Source of the DNA: Scatophagus argus
Lineage: Eukaryota > Chordata > Actinopteri > Scatophagidae
Length of the DNA stretch: 64,000 nt
Assembly (NCBI RefSeq): GCF_020382885.2
Contig: NC_058496.1
Span: 18,270,501-18,334,500, forward strand
Reading direction: 5' to 3'
Under the pieces are notes generated by a model, which did not search any database, was not told where the DNA came from, and was given only the letters and a program-made list of their open reading frames with translations. This document shows positions 1 through 12,488 of this stretch, in pieces. The position numbers were made by a program, and so were the translations under genes. Position 1 is the first letter of the stretch, and every line of letters starts with the position of its first letter.

Positions 1-249
1 GGACAGGATTGGCTAGCCCATAATCAATTGCCCCAGTCAGGTTTTGCTGAAAGGACCCCTGCAAGTGATAAAGTTGCTAATTGTTGATTTCTTGTCGTTC
101 CTTTGATCACGATGTAGCATCTCAAACGCGGGTAATGAGAATTTTGTGAATGGAAGAGAAAATTTGTGTTCATTGTTAAAATTAAACTATACCATGACGT
201 CCCCTTGGTATGTGGCCAATCCCGAAGGTGATGAGATAAATTTTCCACC

Positions 250-1010
250 AATGGGGACAGAGACAAGCGCAGAAACGGACCAATGGTAGGTTGGCATGCA
301 AATAAGGAATTTGTCTCGGCAAGAGCTGAATGTCAACTAGTCAAAGATGGAGTCCGGAGCTGGGAGGCCGTGAGGTTGCCAACAGACGAAATACCCTTTT
401 TTCTGACCGAGGAGCTGTTACGCCTCGCGGACCGTCACTGCGGTTGAAACGGACCTATGTGCGGGAGCTAGATGGTAACGGCCAGGACGTTTTCCTCTGT
501 CAAAGTGAGCAACTTGTCTCCGTTGTGCTTCTTCTGTGTGTTGAGCTGTACGGACCGGCCCTGCCTCTGCCAGGTACCGTGCACCAGAACCTCTGCGAGG
601 GGAACGCTGCTGCTGCGGGGCGGAGATGGCGTGGAGCTCGCAGATAAACGTGGATGTCGGTGGGTCTGATTGGCCGCGGAGATGTTCCGCGAGCTCTCCT
701 TGCTGAAAACTGTATAGCAGCTATTGTGTGTATCTGTGGGCGCGCGCGCGCGTGTGTGTGAGAGAGGGAAAGATAGAGAGACATAAGTGGAGGCAGAGAG
801 AGCGCGCGTACACGTGAGGGCAAGCGTGATAAAGGGATTGATTGACAGGTGTGTGCCCATGCAAGTGATTACTCCTGGCCGAAAACGGATATCAAAACTA
901 AGTAGGCTACGATCATATGAGCTAATCCGCAGGCTCCAAAGTGGGGTCCAGGGACACCCATGGGTCCGCCAGGGCTGCCCGCGGGTCCCAGCAAAACGAC
1001 AAATGAGTCA
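250..1010 (+). promoter_or_regulatory. CpG-rich promoter-like block of the miRNA host
   Basis: Unlike the AT-rich surroundings, this block is rich in CG dinucleotides and contains a (CG)n/(TG)n run near 738-762 and GA-rich stretches to about 820. It lies upstream of four plus-strand miRNA hairpins, so a promoter and first exon of their primary transcript is the simplest reading. No TATA box or clear first-exon donor could be fixed. Overlapping ORFs on both strands look like by-products of high GC. Confidence 0.4.
283..447 (+). CDS. small ORF of 54 codons in the CpG-rich block (hypothetical)
   Basis: This ATG-to-TGA ORF encodes 54 residues. Its second half reads like ordinary protein, with the stretch RLPTDEIPFFLTEELLRLAD around residues 32-51, acidic and leucine-rich with no low-complexity bias. 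The start context has a purine at +4 but a C at -3. The frame is open upstream only to a TGA at 232. I recognise no family. It may be an upstream ORF in the leader of the miRNA host RNA, a fragment of an unrecognised exon, or chance in GC-rich DNA. Only its composition supports it. Confidence 0.15.
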   Translation: MVGWHANKEFVSARAECQLVKDGVRSWEAVRLPTDEIPFFLTEELLRLADRHCG

Positions 1011-2498
1011 TTAATTACAGTATCACATAATAATCTAGTTATTAAGCCTATTAGCTAATATTTTAGACCCACAGTCTCAGGTTTATTTTTTTTTCACTCG
1101 GCTGCTAATCGAGAAACCTCCCCCATACAGAAGGCAATTTAATAATCAACAATTGCTTTGCGATTATTATTTTAACATGAGTTCGTGGATTATTAAGCCG
1201 GGGTTTTATTTCGCTTTCAAGCATTTCACAAACAGGTAAAGCTAAATCGGAGTGAGCTGTAGTGACCATACATCATGCTTAGCTGTAGTGTTTGCAACGC
1301 TTTTACCTGGATAAAGCCCCTCTTCTGAATGTACAATTTTACACGGCTTTACAACGGCTGGGGGGAGCTAGGCTATATGGCGTTTGCTCCACAACCACAC
1401 ATGTCCATGCGTTTTGAAGAGTTGCGGTTAAAGCTGTTCTCCGTACCGTAGGAATGTGTGCTTGGTATGGCTGCAGCGTTTTCAAAACACCCTAACCTCG
1501 TATTCCGTGAACGAACAGAAAAATATGGAGAAAATAAGAAAAGCGCTTCGACGTTTAAATAAATGCGTGTCCTCGTCATTCTATTAGGAAAGAACATTTC
1601 TCGCATATTGAGCAAATTCTTTAAGGCTAATTAAGCCTGCTGCAAATCGGGACAAGTAAAACGAAAAAGTTGCCTTAGCTAGCTGGTGGTCTTTTGTTCT
1701 GGTGGCATTTGTTCGTTTGAAACGCTTTGGCAGTTTGTTTTTTTAATCCGTATGCATATGTGTTTTATCAGAGTTTTAGGCAGGAAAATGAGCACTTGGT
1801 GTGATTGTAAACTTCTGCAGACACTGGAAATAACAAAGACCATCACAGGCCCCCACCGTTCGGCTTCCTAAACGAGGAGGGTTTCAAATTGCCACTTTGG
1901 CTAAAGGGACAGGAATAGTAGGTATTAAATGAAGGTTTCTGGTATTGTATGGCGGAATGTGCTCTTTGCCCTATATATGTTTTCTCCACCCTCGTTTCCT
2001 CCAGGCGAAGTCCTGCTCACTGCCTGTTTTCAGTCAGGCCGCTGCATATAGCAATAGCTTGTCTTTGATTTGATTCAGCATGTTTCCCTCCACGTTTTTT
2101 AATGAAACAAAATACAGGAAAGGTGACAGACCTAGAGAGAGAGTCCACCATATGAAAGCACCATCAACAAACATTATAGTTTGATTTTTTTGTATTTATT
2201 TTATTAAGTTAATGGTTGCATAGCTTAACAATTCCTATCCCTTTTGCATAGATTACAGGCTTTCCTACTTATGCTTTTTACGCCATATAGGCTGCATTGT
2301 GGTAAACCTAATAAGCCTTTTTCGGTTGTTTCACGGCTGCTGGTTTGCATATGGCCTCTAACATGTTAATAGTTGTTTGGTGGTAGTCTCACACATATAG
2401 GCCCTCTACTGTCTACATAGTTTAGTAACGTTGGAGCTGACGGCTTGCATGCTGGGTTTCTGAATAGAAATTGAACGGATTTGAAGAGCAGCTTTGTT

Positions 2499-2572
2499 GT
2501 CCAAAGCCCTTTTTCTGTTGTACTACTGTGAAATCAGATGAGCAGTGCAATATTAAAAGGGCATTGGCTGAC
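2499..2572 (+). ncRNA. mir130c: miR-130c-type microRNA hairpin
   Basis: The 3' arm at 2543-2564 begins CAGTGCAATATTAAAAGGG and has the complete miR-130 mature sequence in the form I recall for fish miR-130c, with seed AGTGCAA. The 5' arm at 2506-2527 (GCCCTTTTTCTGTTGTACTACT region) pairs with it across a short loop. The stem extends outward through GTCCAA at 2499-2504 against TTGGCTGAC at 2564-2572. miR-130 members repress targets through 3'-UTR seed matches. It is the first of four related hairpins on this strand. Confidence 0.93.
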
Positions 2573-2885
2573 AGTTCCTCCCCCCTACACACACACATAC
2601 ACACACACACACACCATGCCTCCTCTCCCTCCACTGCCTCCCATTTCCTCTGCTTACAAATCGTATTTGAACATGACAAGAATGTATAGAATTGACTCTC
2701 TGATGGCTACAAAGGGACTGGGCACCTACATAGCCACAGTATGTAAAGCTGTGTCGTAGCTTTAATTTATTTCAGCACTCATTTTGTTGTCATGCTACAT
2801 CTCCAGTGTGGTGTATGTGTGTGGTATGGCTGCCGTGAAAGAGCTGTTCACAGTCTGTGTGTGTGTGTGTGTCCCAGTGTGCAGA

Positions 2886-2962
2886 GGTCAACTGCTTTGA
2901 CGATGTTGCACTACTGTACCATCCGCTAAAGCAGTGCAATAGTATTGTCATAGCATTCGGCC
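2886..2962 (+). ncRNA. mir301: miR-301-type microRNA hairpin
   Basis: The 3' arm from 2932 reads CAGTGCAATAGTATTGTCAT and continues to about 2956; this is the miR-301 mature sequence with the fish-type 3' end (TAGCAT rather than human AAAGC). The 5' arm at 2894-2915 (GCTTTGACGATGTTGCACTA...) is the usual miR-301 star strand and pairs with it. Outer bases GGTC (2886-2889) pair with GGCC (2959-2962). It lies about 390 bp after mir-130c, the tight 130/301 spacing seen in vertebrate clusters. The b/c letter suffix cannot be assigned safely from memory. Confidence 0.92.
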
Positions 2963-4561
2963 TTCGCCCTATGCTACAGCAGCAGTACAGCTAAATGGAG
3001 AAAAATAGATGAGAAAATAGAAACCATGGAGGAGCCTCTGTAGGTTCTTATTGGAAGACAGCCCCACCCCTTCCCCTAGATTCACACACACACACACACA
3101 CCAGCACCAGTCATATGACACAAGCCATAGGTTTACAGTAGATTGGAGCCAATTTTACCACAGCTGGTCTTTGCTGGCCAAGTTTAAGTTCATATAATAC
3201 GTGAGGAAAATCCCATAATCCAATTCCAATTGTCAGTTAACATCAAAACCTATGCTCAGAAGAGAGTGAATTTCTAGGGACAGCTGTTAGCAGTAATAGT
3301 ACACATGAGCTATTAAATCTGTAAAGTCTTTGGTTTATTCTTTTCTCAGTTTTAGAATGAGGAAGGTGTATTCGATTTAGACATTGACAGCTACTTGGGG
3401 CTCATGTTTGGTTGCTGTCCTCATTTAGTGAGTTCTTGAATTCATTTCAGATATCCACACAGACGCAAGTTAATGTGACCTTAATTTTGACGGTCCTAGG
3501 AAAGCCCATTTGAGTTTACTGATATCTAATATAGCTCAATAGCCCGTCTAGTAAGCTCAGTTAAACTTGTGCCTAAAACAGTGAATTTAATTTAAAATTT
3601 TATTGACTGATATTAAAAAAAAAAGTGGCCTTTATTTTGGAAACTCCCTCAAGGACCGCTGGAGGTCCCCAGTCCGTAGTTTGGGAACCAGTGGCTTAGC
3701 CAGAGATCCTTATGGCAGGAAGAGTCTGAGGCTTTTCTCTTCAACCAAGCTGCATTATTAACTGGGAGATATAGGCCTCCTGGACCACGCCTCCTAAAAA
3801 AAAAGGACATTTTGTTCACAGAACTTCAGAGGCTGTCTTGGTTTGCTTTGCAGACCACGTGTCAGATTAAGTAACATGCTTTGAGGTCAACTTTCACAAC
3901 TTTTAACACATTTTCTTAGTCTGTGTAATGTGCTGCTACATACTGGCCCACAGTGTGAAACCATTTGGTTTAGTAAATGCTGGATCATCTTAAATTCTCC
4001 TGCTGGACAAGGCTTGTTAGAGTTATCTGATTTTACTATAATCACAAACCTCAACTTAACCACAGTAGTTTTTTTATTTTGCGTAAAACTTAATGTCATA
4101 CTGTAAATTTATTGTGTTAAATCAGTGTGTGTGGAAACCACTGGAATTAGTTTGTATTAAGCAACAGAGCTATTAAAGACTATTCGGCAAAAATACTATA
4201 TTTTTTGTAAAGTTGTTATTTTGGATCGCTTGGCTCAAATGATATGCAACCTCTTTTATTGTGAAACATCTTATTTATCCAAACATACAAACCAGGCATT
4301 TTAAAATCTAAATTATCCTTGGTAAAAGTTTGTGTATTTTTATATATGAAAACAAAAATCCCCAAAAAATACAAAAAAATATTCACTTTGGAATACAGTT
4401 TAGTTACAAGTGTGTAAAACCCTCAGGCTTATTTCATGTCATCATTTTACTTGTGAACAAATGCTATTTTTCAGAATAAAAAGAGCAACCGTATGTGACT
4501 TCCCTGTAAAGGAACGTGTGAACCTCTAGGTTAACGCTGCAGTCATTTTGTTCTGGCCGTG

Positions 4562-4563
<2 letters not shown>

Positions 4564-4604
<41 letters not shown>
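4564..4604. repeat. (TG)n microsatellite
   Basis: An uninterrupted TG run of about 20 units in the interval between mir-301 and mir-454. It is probably length-variable. Confidence 0.95.
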
Positions 4605-4605
<1 letters not shown>

Positions 4606-4842
4606 AGCACAGGGCTCTTTTTTCTCTCATTCAGTCGGCCTTTGAAAGCATAATTTGAATGTGCAGGCTTGAAGAAGTCACGGTGTGGGTGGGAAAAATG
4701 GGGTAAGTTTCCTATTTGGGGCAGGTTGTGGGGGGGGGGATGGGGCTCCTTGTGAGGAATGTGAAGGGCAGGGCTGCTCTGAGTGAGGGGGGTGGGGTGG
4801 AGGGGGGTAGGTTTTCATCGTCCTCGGTTACTGCCTTTGCTC

Positions 4843-4846
<4 letters not shown>

Positions 4847-4880
<34 letters not shown>
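4847..4880. repeat. (TG)n microsatellite
   Basis: A second uninterrupted TG run of about 17 units, 240 bp after the first. The G-rich stretch between the two creates spurious ORFs on both strands. Confidence 0.95.
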
Positions 4881-4882
<2 letters not shown>

Positions 4883-5035
4883 TGCGCGTACTTGCCTTGG
4901 AGTATTGGAGCCTGTAGCGTCATATTTAGCCACTGTTTTGCAAGCCACTGTGGAATTTGCTGTTGTGTGTCTTTAGGGTGAAAAGTGTTGTAGTGACGGA
5001 TGAAGCGGAGGGTAAAACCACTGCTGTTTTGCAGC

Positions 5036-5406
5036 AGGGCTGCAACAAATGATTATTTTCATTATTGATTAATCTGCCATTTATTTTCACGATTAAGCTG
5101 CAAGAGTTTCATTTTAATTTTAGTCAACAAAATGTCAATAAATGTTTTAAAATGCTCATCAGAATTTCACAGAGCCTTAGTGCCATCTTTAAGTTGCTTG
5201 TTTTGTCCAATCAACAATCTAAAACTTAAAGACTCTTTAATTACTGTCATAAATGACAAAGAAAAGCAGCAACTTAGCAAGCAAAAATTACATTTAAGAA
5301 TGTTGGGCATTTTTCTTGAAAAATGACTGGAAAAATGAATCGATTTTCAAAATAGTCTAATCTAATTCTTTTTTGATCAACTAATTGATTAATCTTTGCA
5401 GCTGTG
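5036..5406. mobile_element. teleost MITE-like interspersed repeat (CTGCAAC ends)
   Basis: It begins CAGGGCTGCAACAAATGATTA and ends with GATTAATCTTTGCAGCTGTG, so the ends form short imperfect terminal inverted repeats around CTGCAAC/TTTGCAG. The interior carries the GATTAATC, TTGTTTTGTCC and ACTGTCATAAATGACAAA words of a very common teleost non-autonomous repeat. No coding capacity. Related pieces occur near 6487-6550, 52315-52350 and 54670-54960. Confidence 0.7.
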
Positions 5407-7875
5407 TTTTGCAGCGAGGTCTTCTACTGCTAATTTAAGCTCATACATCCAATAACATAATATGAAGAGGGTGCCATTTGAAGAGAAAAACATAAAGTAT
5501 TTGTCAAAAATAGTTAAACTGATTTACTTTTTACTATCACTTTTCCATGTTAATAAAAAATAGTTCAATAATGAAAATTAATCCAGAAATCATAACAAAC
5601 AGTATTAAGTATTAACCTTTCACATGAGACTCCAGAAAAGTCCAAACAATACATGAATTAATGCTTCTTTTTTTTTGCATAATCTAGTATTTTTTTACAT
5701 AGAGGAGGTCCTAGTTGTCCCCCTTTCTCATTGAATGTTATATTTGTAGTGCATCCACACTGAAGACTGTGCTGGAGGAGCAGGCCATGTTATTTCAGCC
5801 GCTGCTCCACATGTAAACAATCAAAGCCTCCATCAGGTGTGCGTGGCATGTTATCAGATGAGGCCGAGAATGTAAAAATGCTTATGTACGGAGGGGATGG
5901 GTGAGTTTGGATGAGCACCATGTAGAAACTTGTCTTTCTCGTTGTGCTGGCAGGCAAATACCAGAGCAGACTGGGTCTATACGAAGTGTAGCTGATAGGG
6001 ACGGTCCATGCCAGCTACCATTAGCGTGTCTCCTGAGTGATCGAGCCCATCATGCTCAGCCTGTAGATCCTGCACCACATTAAGGCTGTGATCCTATCTC
6101 TACCTCCGGACTCTGTATGAGACGCATCACATTCAGTGATCTGTCAAGTGTAAATGCATCTGCACTGAACAGTATGTCACCTCTCAGGACATCATCCATA
6201 CACCTCATCACATTTGCTGCTTTAGCAATGGCCACAGCAACCAGCTGTGTGCAACATCCTTTGTTTATGTTGCCATGTCTTCCATACAAAGTGCTGTACA
6301 TATTGTCTTCCTCCAGCTTTTGTCAGCTGCAAATATAAAGTAATGAAGCGCTTACAATGATGAACGAATAAAGGAGGCTGAGTTTGATGGGGCTGTTTCA
6401 GAGAAAGGAAAAAAGCAATCTGTTCATTTGTTACTGCTCAGGAATTCACAGTGTAAATACATAGTGATCACAGCTGATCTGTTTTAGAGCTGGAACAATT
6501 AGTCGATCACTTGATTATCTGAACAGGAAGTTAATCAGCGAGTTTTTTATTTTTTTCAAATGATTTCTTGAGCAAAAATGGCAAAATTTCACTGGGTTCC
6601 ACTTCTTGACTGTGGCTTTGTTCTGAGCGCAGTGTTTCCTCTGTTTTCCAGCAGTGGTGCTGAAGTGTGTGAGTTTTATTTTGCTCTGCCTGGAACATAT
6701 TTAGAGTGTCGGCTGACAAGAGAAGTAGATGTCGAATTACGTTTAATAAAATGCTTCAGGACCCACCCAGACAGCCTGTGTCCTGTGGTTGGTCTGGTCT
6801 CTCCTCCTCTCATGTCTTCGTCTCACCTATCTCCATACTTTTCTGCACTACCTGTTGTCTTAATAAAGTAATTCATGAAATGAAGTGCTTCACACAGAGC
6901 AAAATGCAGGACTGAAATCAAGTAACTCCTGCAAGGCATTTTTTAGATTTTACACACGAGTCAAAATACCCACCTCCTCTTTAATTTTATCCATCTTCAG
7001 ACTTTGTTTTCCTTACCAACCACCAAACCCATCTGAAAAATCATTTACTGTGACCACATTTTGGAAGAATGTAAGCTATGTAGGTTTGTCAGCAGTGGCC
7101 AAAAGTGACATTCAAATATTCATTCTAAAGTAAATAAACACGTTGAAATATACTTGAAATTCTGTTCGAACATGTGTTGAAAATTTCAAAATAATACAGC
7201 ACACATACACTCACACCAAAAGCGAATCATGAGCCCTACATTCATTTTCAATAGGGAGCAAATGATCACCTGCTTGGGATGAGAAAAATTTTGAGTTTGA
7301 GAAGAGTTTAATAGTCTTTGAATGAACTGATAACCAGATCGGATTAGGACGAAACAAGGGCGGTTGCCCTGTATTTAGCTTTCCCGGTCAGTTCTGCTTC
7401 TTAATGTAGAAACTGACTACAGCAGTTTCAGGTTTACTAAACTCTCTCAATACAACAATAATGACAGGAAAAGTCATGCTTGGAGGAAATTGTTGGAGAT
7501 TATTGATGATCCTAATGGGAAATTTTGCCAGTAAATTGATGTGGTGAACTCACAGTGAGTCGGAACAGAGTGGAGTTTAATATGTAGTGGTCCTTGAGAT
7601 ATCTGATCCTTTTGATATGTATTCTACCGCTCTGACTCTGCAGCTAGCTAAATAACAGACGTCCCATAAAGACAAAGAGGATATCCCTTTTTGATAAAGA
7701 GGAGTGGTCTGTCTTTGAGCTGCTCCATGTCCTCTCACTGAACTGGATTGTTAGTGGTAGGTAGCAGGATCTTCTGTGCCGGGGTTGTAAGCGGAGCATC
7801 TTTGAGTTTTGGAATGTTGATCAGTGAAAACAAGTTATTTGAAGATGTCACCATGGACTGAGATTCTATTATCGG

Positions 7876-8227
7876 GGCAGCTGTGGCCTAGAGGTTGGAG
7901 AAGCGGCTTGTGACCGGTTCGATTCCCCCACCGGACAGGCAGGAAAAATTTGGGTGTGGTGGAGTGATTAATGCGAAATGTGCTCCCCTCCTCCATTAGC
8001 CGACTGATGTGCCCGTGAGCAAGGCACTTAACCCCCCAATATGCTCCCCGTGCGCTTGATGCTGCCCACTGCTCCTGTGTGTGTTTCACTGCATGTAATT
8101 TGCCAGGTGTTACATGTGTGTGTTCAACTAAGGATGGGTCAAATGCAGAAGACGAATTCAGTGTGTGTATGTAAAAATATATATACTGTCAATAAAGCTG
8201 ATTCTTCTTCTTCTTCTTCTTCTTCCT
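7876..8227 (+). mobile_element. tRNA-derived SINE, plus orientation, with (TTC)n tail
   Basis: The head contains polymerase III promoter elements: an A-box-like TGGCCTAGAGG at 7884-7894 and a near-perfect B box GGTTCGATTCC at 7916-7926. A tRNA-unrelated body follows, including GAGCAAGGCACTTAACCCCC, and the element ends AATAAAGCTGATTC followed by (TTC)n at 8204-8226. The inverted second copy at 16549-16893 confirms the element boundaries. Confidence 0.85.
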
Positions 8228-10716
8228 AAACAAGAGTTAATTGAGAAAATAGCTGGTGGAATAATAAATAATGAAAACAATGGATACAAGTGCCATGAGG
8301 GTAAAACATCCGTGAACTATCCTGTGGCCTCTGTAATCACTACATGAACTAATATCTGTAACACCAACACACAGGACATTGTACAATATTGGAAATATTG
8401 TGAGGTCACAACTGTAATGAATTCAAAAATGTGTTGCTTATAATTTGGACGATTAGTCAAAGTTTTGCCATTGGTGACTTTCTTCACTTTAGCATGCTGC
8501 AGGGATTCTGGTCTGATAGGATGGCAGGAGCAGAGGTGCATGCTTATAAATGTGTAATTGTTGGTTGAAATGTATGTTTTGCCAAATTTGATCCACCAAA
8601 ACAAAGCTTAAATAGTTTGGAAGTGTAGTGACAGCATTTGATATAACCTTGCATTATACTACGTTTATTGTTGAATGGATATATGGAACAAAACAGATTC
8701 ATATTTCTGAAATGAGAATATTTTTATTATTTGTGACTTTAACATTGAAGGTAAGCTGCAATGAATAATTTTTCACCTCTAAAGTGAGCCATTTGTGTGG
8801 TTGGAGAGCACATCAAAGACATGCATCAAGCCCCCTGACCATTTTTAAAAGAGCAAAAAAGGGGAAAAAGACGAGTGGAATTTATCACGTCTGTTGTCCC
8901 CAAAGTCTTTGGTTTTAATGAGGGTCAGAGTGCAGCGTTTCTGCCACTGAAAATAAAAGAGGCTCCTCAGAAGCTCTTTCTGTTTAATATGAGCCAAATG
9001 TTTCCTCGGTTCTGATAAATGGAAACATGGAGATCAGCAGAGACTTCTAGATGATGTCCTGAAAGTCAAAGAAAGAGAGAAAAAGAAGAATGTATTTTGT
9101 CTTGTTTTGCAGGTATTTTTGGTAAACTGTGTGCAGAGGGGAGGTTAGCAAATAACTGACCAGCTTAGTAAACCCTTTAGGACCTTCAGAACTGTCAAAC
9201 TTTCAAACCTCCACCAGTCTGATTTCACTGTAAGTTTAAAGTTTTTATACATTATAAATAAATAAAGGGCAGACCATGTGGACTCCCCCAGGACGTTTTT
9301 TTTCAATAGCATAGCAATCTCTACTAGTATAATTTATACGGGCGTTCCTAACGACTAATTTCCCTGACATTTAAACAGCTTGACTAGTCTTGAAGTAAGA
9401 AAACTGGCGCAATTTAATCTGTAAAGTTAAACATTGTTAAAAATTATTGTGTACATTATAAAAGCCATATGAAATCGTTAATCACATTCTTCAGTGACAG
9501 TTTAGACAAAACAATTAACCAGCATTGTTAACATTAATAACAGATGGTCGTACTTTTGACTATGAAGACATGACATTTCAGTGTAAATTATGTCACCATG
9601 TTAATTTAAATGTGTGCTGTAGTAGCTAAGCTGACACTTAAGGCCTTTATTGTCAGTGAGCCAAAGCACAAAGGTGACACCTCCAGGACTAATGTGGTGT
9701 CCTATATACACTTTTTTCGCTCTAGAAATTCCTCCTCCATGTACAATATTAAAATAATAATAATTAGTTTAATAACTGACTAGCGTCTCTGGTGTCGACT
9801 AGCGAGGGTAGCAACTATTCAAGGGCTAATTGGCTGGTTGTGCACATGCCTAATAATTCACCCCAAAAAACTTGAAAATGAGTGAAGGAAATGAGAGGAG
9901 TTACTAATTTGTACATAATAACATCTGCCACATACACTGGGTTTTGAAAAGTGCGTGGAACCTTTTGTTTCTTCTGGGCAGAGGAATCATTAGGTGAAGA
10001 GCAAGCTGTCCATCCTCCTTATCGGCGGCCTGGCTTCACCAAGACAACATAGCATGACAGTAGTTCATCAGATAGTCATAAAATATAATCTGTAGGATTT
10101 GTGTACAAGGATACGAGCGATTGATTTTTTTTTTTTTTTTTTAAGACTCTCGGCACAAATATGTTTCGTCTCTGCACCATGTTTCTTTGACTGAATAGAA
10201 CACTCCATTGCTAAACTCACCTGAGTTGCAGGGAGGTGGATGTACAATGTCCAGGACTGTCACGGCATCCATGGTTAACGACCTGTCTGTGGTTAAATTT
10301 CAGCAAGAAAAGTACTGTCCCGAAGAATATTGAGAATTCATGCCCATGTACATGGTTTGTTCAGTTAATACTCTAATAACTTAGGAATATTAACCTTTCC
10401 AAATGTACATTTGTCAGTAATAGCAGCATCTCTAATTGGTGGAAAAGCTAAGGGAACAAATTTGGACTAAAAAAGTCATCGATGTGAGATTGATGGCTTC
10501 TACAGAAGCACAATACGGTTGGTTTAATGGTCTAGCAGACAATGGTAAGTCCACATCACAACATTACTGCATCAAAGCCTAAAAGCAAAGACTGGAGGAC
10601 TAGGCGACTTCCAGACGTTGAAGTCCGAGTCCTCTCCTGGTGTTGATGGCTTTGTAGCTGTTTAGACGGGGACTGCCGCGCTCTGAGAAGAAGTCTGTCT
10701 TGCCTCTGTTACCTTG
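8228..10716. other. non-coding interval between hairpins, nothing recognised
   Basis: AT-rich DNA with no reading frame resembling a known protein and no hairpin with a miR-130/301/454 seed. It includes a 20-base T run at 10123-10142. It is probably intronic or spacer sequence of the miRNA host. Confidence 0.6.
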
Positions 10717-10799
10717 CAGATGAGACCCTATCAATGTTGCCTCTGCTTTCACTAGAGTTAACACAGTAGTGCAATATTGCTTATAGGGTCTTGACTCTG
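10717..10799 (+). ncRNA. mir454: miR-454 microRNA hairpin
   Basis: The 3' arm at 10767-10789 starts TAGTGCAATATTGCTTATAG and equals the vertebrate miR-454-3p mature sequence, sharing seed AGTGCAA with miR-130/301. The 5' arm at 10725-10746 starts ACCCTATCAATGTTGCCTCT and matches miR-454-5p with two substitutions in the stem centre. The loop is about 20 bases (CACTAGAGTTAACACAG region). The terminal stem GAGACCCTAT/ATAGGGTCTT is well paired. Human MIR454 sits with MIR301A on another chromosome, so its presence here suggests an ancestral 301/454/130 cluster. Confidence 0.93.
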
Positions 10800-11724
10800 A
10801 GGGATGATCTTCCTGTTCTGGTGTGTTATGCGGCTGATGTCACGCAGGCCTTATTCAGCTCTGTTCAATACACAGTGTGATACAAGCTGTGTGTGAGAAT
10901 TACTGTGAGTGAAAGGCTCAGTCTTTGTGTTCACCCAATAAATGTTGCTGCTGATGAATTTGTTTTGAACTCTCTTTGGTTCAGGAGTTTGCTGTACAAT
11001 TAACTGCTTGTTTGTCTTAAGTTGATAACATTTTAAAATGTGTCCTTAGGTGTTAGGAGTTTGTTATTTTATAACTGCATTTTCAGCTTGTTACCTTCAT
11101 TAGTTAAAAAAATGTCATGAAGATCACAGGCTGAATTCACACTTACACAAAACAGTGCTGATGCTAGCTTTCCTTAAATACAATAATCCACGACTATTCT
11201 AGTATCCCTAGAAGCCCCTACAGAGGTACACTGTTTTTGTAATGAGATATTGCTTCAGAGTTTTTTAAATATAATTTTTCAGAGCCTGCAGCACAGCAAG
11301 AAAAATTCCATTCATGTCCTGTATATTGGCACCGAGGTGGCAACCTTAGGGACAAATGTTTCAGAAACTGAACAAATAAAAGCAAAGCTATCAGCACGGT
11401 CAGTATAGGTAGGTTATTTTGGTGAACTGACCATTTAGATGTTAGTCCTGATATTATTAATGTCCTCAGTTGTAGCTTTGCCTTTATATGATTTACAATA
11501 TTTAAACTGTTCATTGAGATAATTGTTTATCATTTCATTTCAAACTGCCTAAAAAAGAAAGTATGAAGCAGTACATGTCTCCAGCACCTGGACTGAATGA
11601 TGGGAAGGCTGCTAGAAATTCTAAGGCTTTATGAACAGATGGAAACTGCTTTGATTAGTGTCACTTCACAGTTTTGGGAGCAGTGTTGTTAATAATATTA
11701 ATTGTGTGATGCTTTTTGTCAACA

Positions 11725-12147
11725 GAGGTGGAAGAAGTACTCAGATCTTGTACTTAATAGAGCGTAGAAATGTTCTGTTATGAGTCGAGGTCATGCATTC
11801 AAGATTTAACTTAACCCTTCATTATGTAGAATGGCATATTTCAGAATCATGTATATTATTACAATTACCAGTGTACATCATTTGAATGTTGAAGCAGGTA
11901 AGGGTGGTTTACCTAATTTTTAAGTTTTATCTTAACCTATAATATTAAATCATGTAGTTGGTGAAAGTGTTTTGTATTATTAAATTAAATAACAAATAAC
12001 TGAAGTTAAGAAGTGAATTAACAATTCCTTTAGGTATTGTAGTGTAGTAGAAGTATACAGTAGTAGAAAATGTAAATGATCAAGTAAAATACAAGTACCT
12101 CAAAATTGTGCTTAAGGACTACTGAGTAAAGGTACTCTCCATCACTG
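11725..12147. mobile_element. teleost MITE-like repeat (GTGGAAGAAGTACTCAG ends)
   Basis: The left end AGAGGTGGAAGAAGTACTCA and the right end ACTGAGTAAAGGTACTCTCC (ATCACTGG follows) are imperfect inverted copies of each other. The interior contains AAATACAAGTACCTCAAAAT. This end signature belongs to an abundant teleost non-autonomous DNA transposon. No ORF is present. It lies between mir-454 and mir-130b. Confidence 0.7.
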
Positions 12148-12488
12148 GTCATCAACAGGCTTTTTGTATGATCTGCATGAGCTCAGTATGCTTCTGCTGT
12201 ACTGTCTTTACTCAACAAAGTGCTGAATATTTGAATTAAACACTAACATGACACAGTAGTCATAGAGTAATAACATGACGTCGCAATTTTGTCTCAGTTA
12301 TAAGTTGTTGTCCTGCCTCTTAAACCTAAACTTATTCCACATGTAGCCAGATGATTTGTTTAACTGCACCGAGAAAAACTCTGGTGATTCAGAGTGGAAC
12401 ATAAATGTGGTTTGCGCTCACAGGCGGGTTGAAGGGAGAATACTGCACTTGAAGTTGTCACCTGGGACGGCTACAGGACGCTCTCTGC

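Noticed and set aside
330-860. Overlapping ORFs of 65-130 codons on both strands in the CpG-rich block
   Set aside because: All three plus frames and the minus strand are open at once because of high GC; none shows a family motif.
7911-7930. Possible tRNA gene (B box GGTTCGATTCC)
   Set aside because: No cloverleaf can be folded and the sequence continues into a SINE body with a (TTC)n tail.
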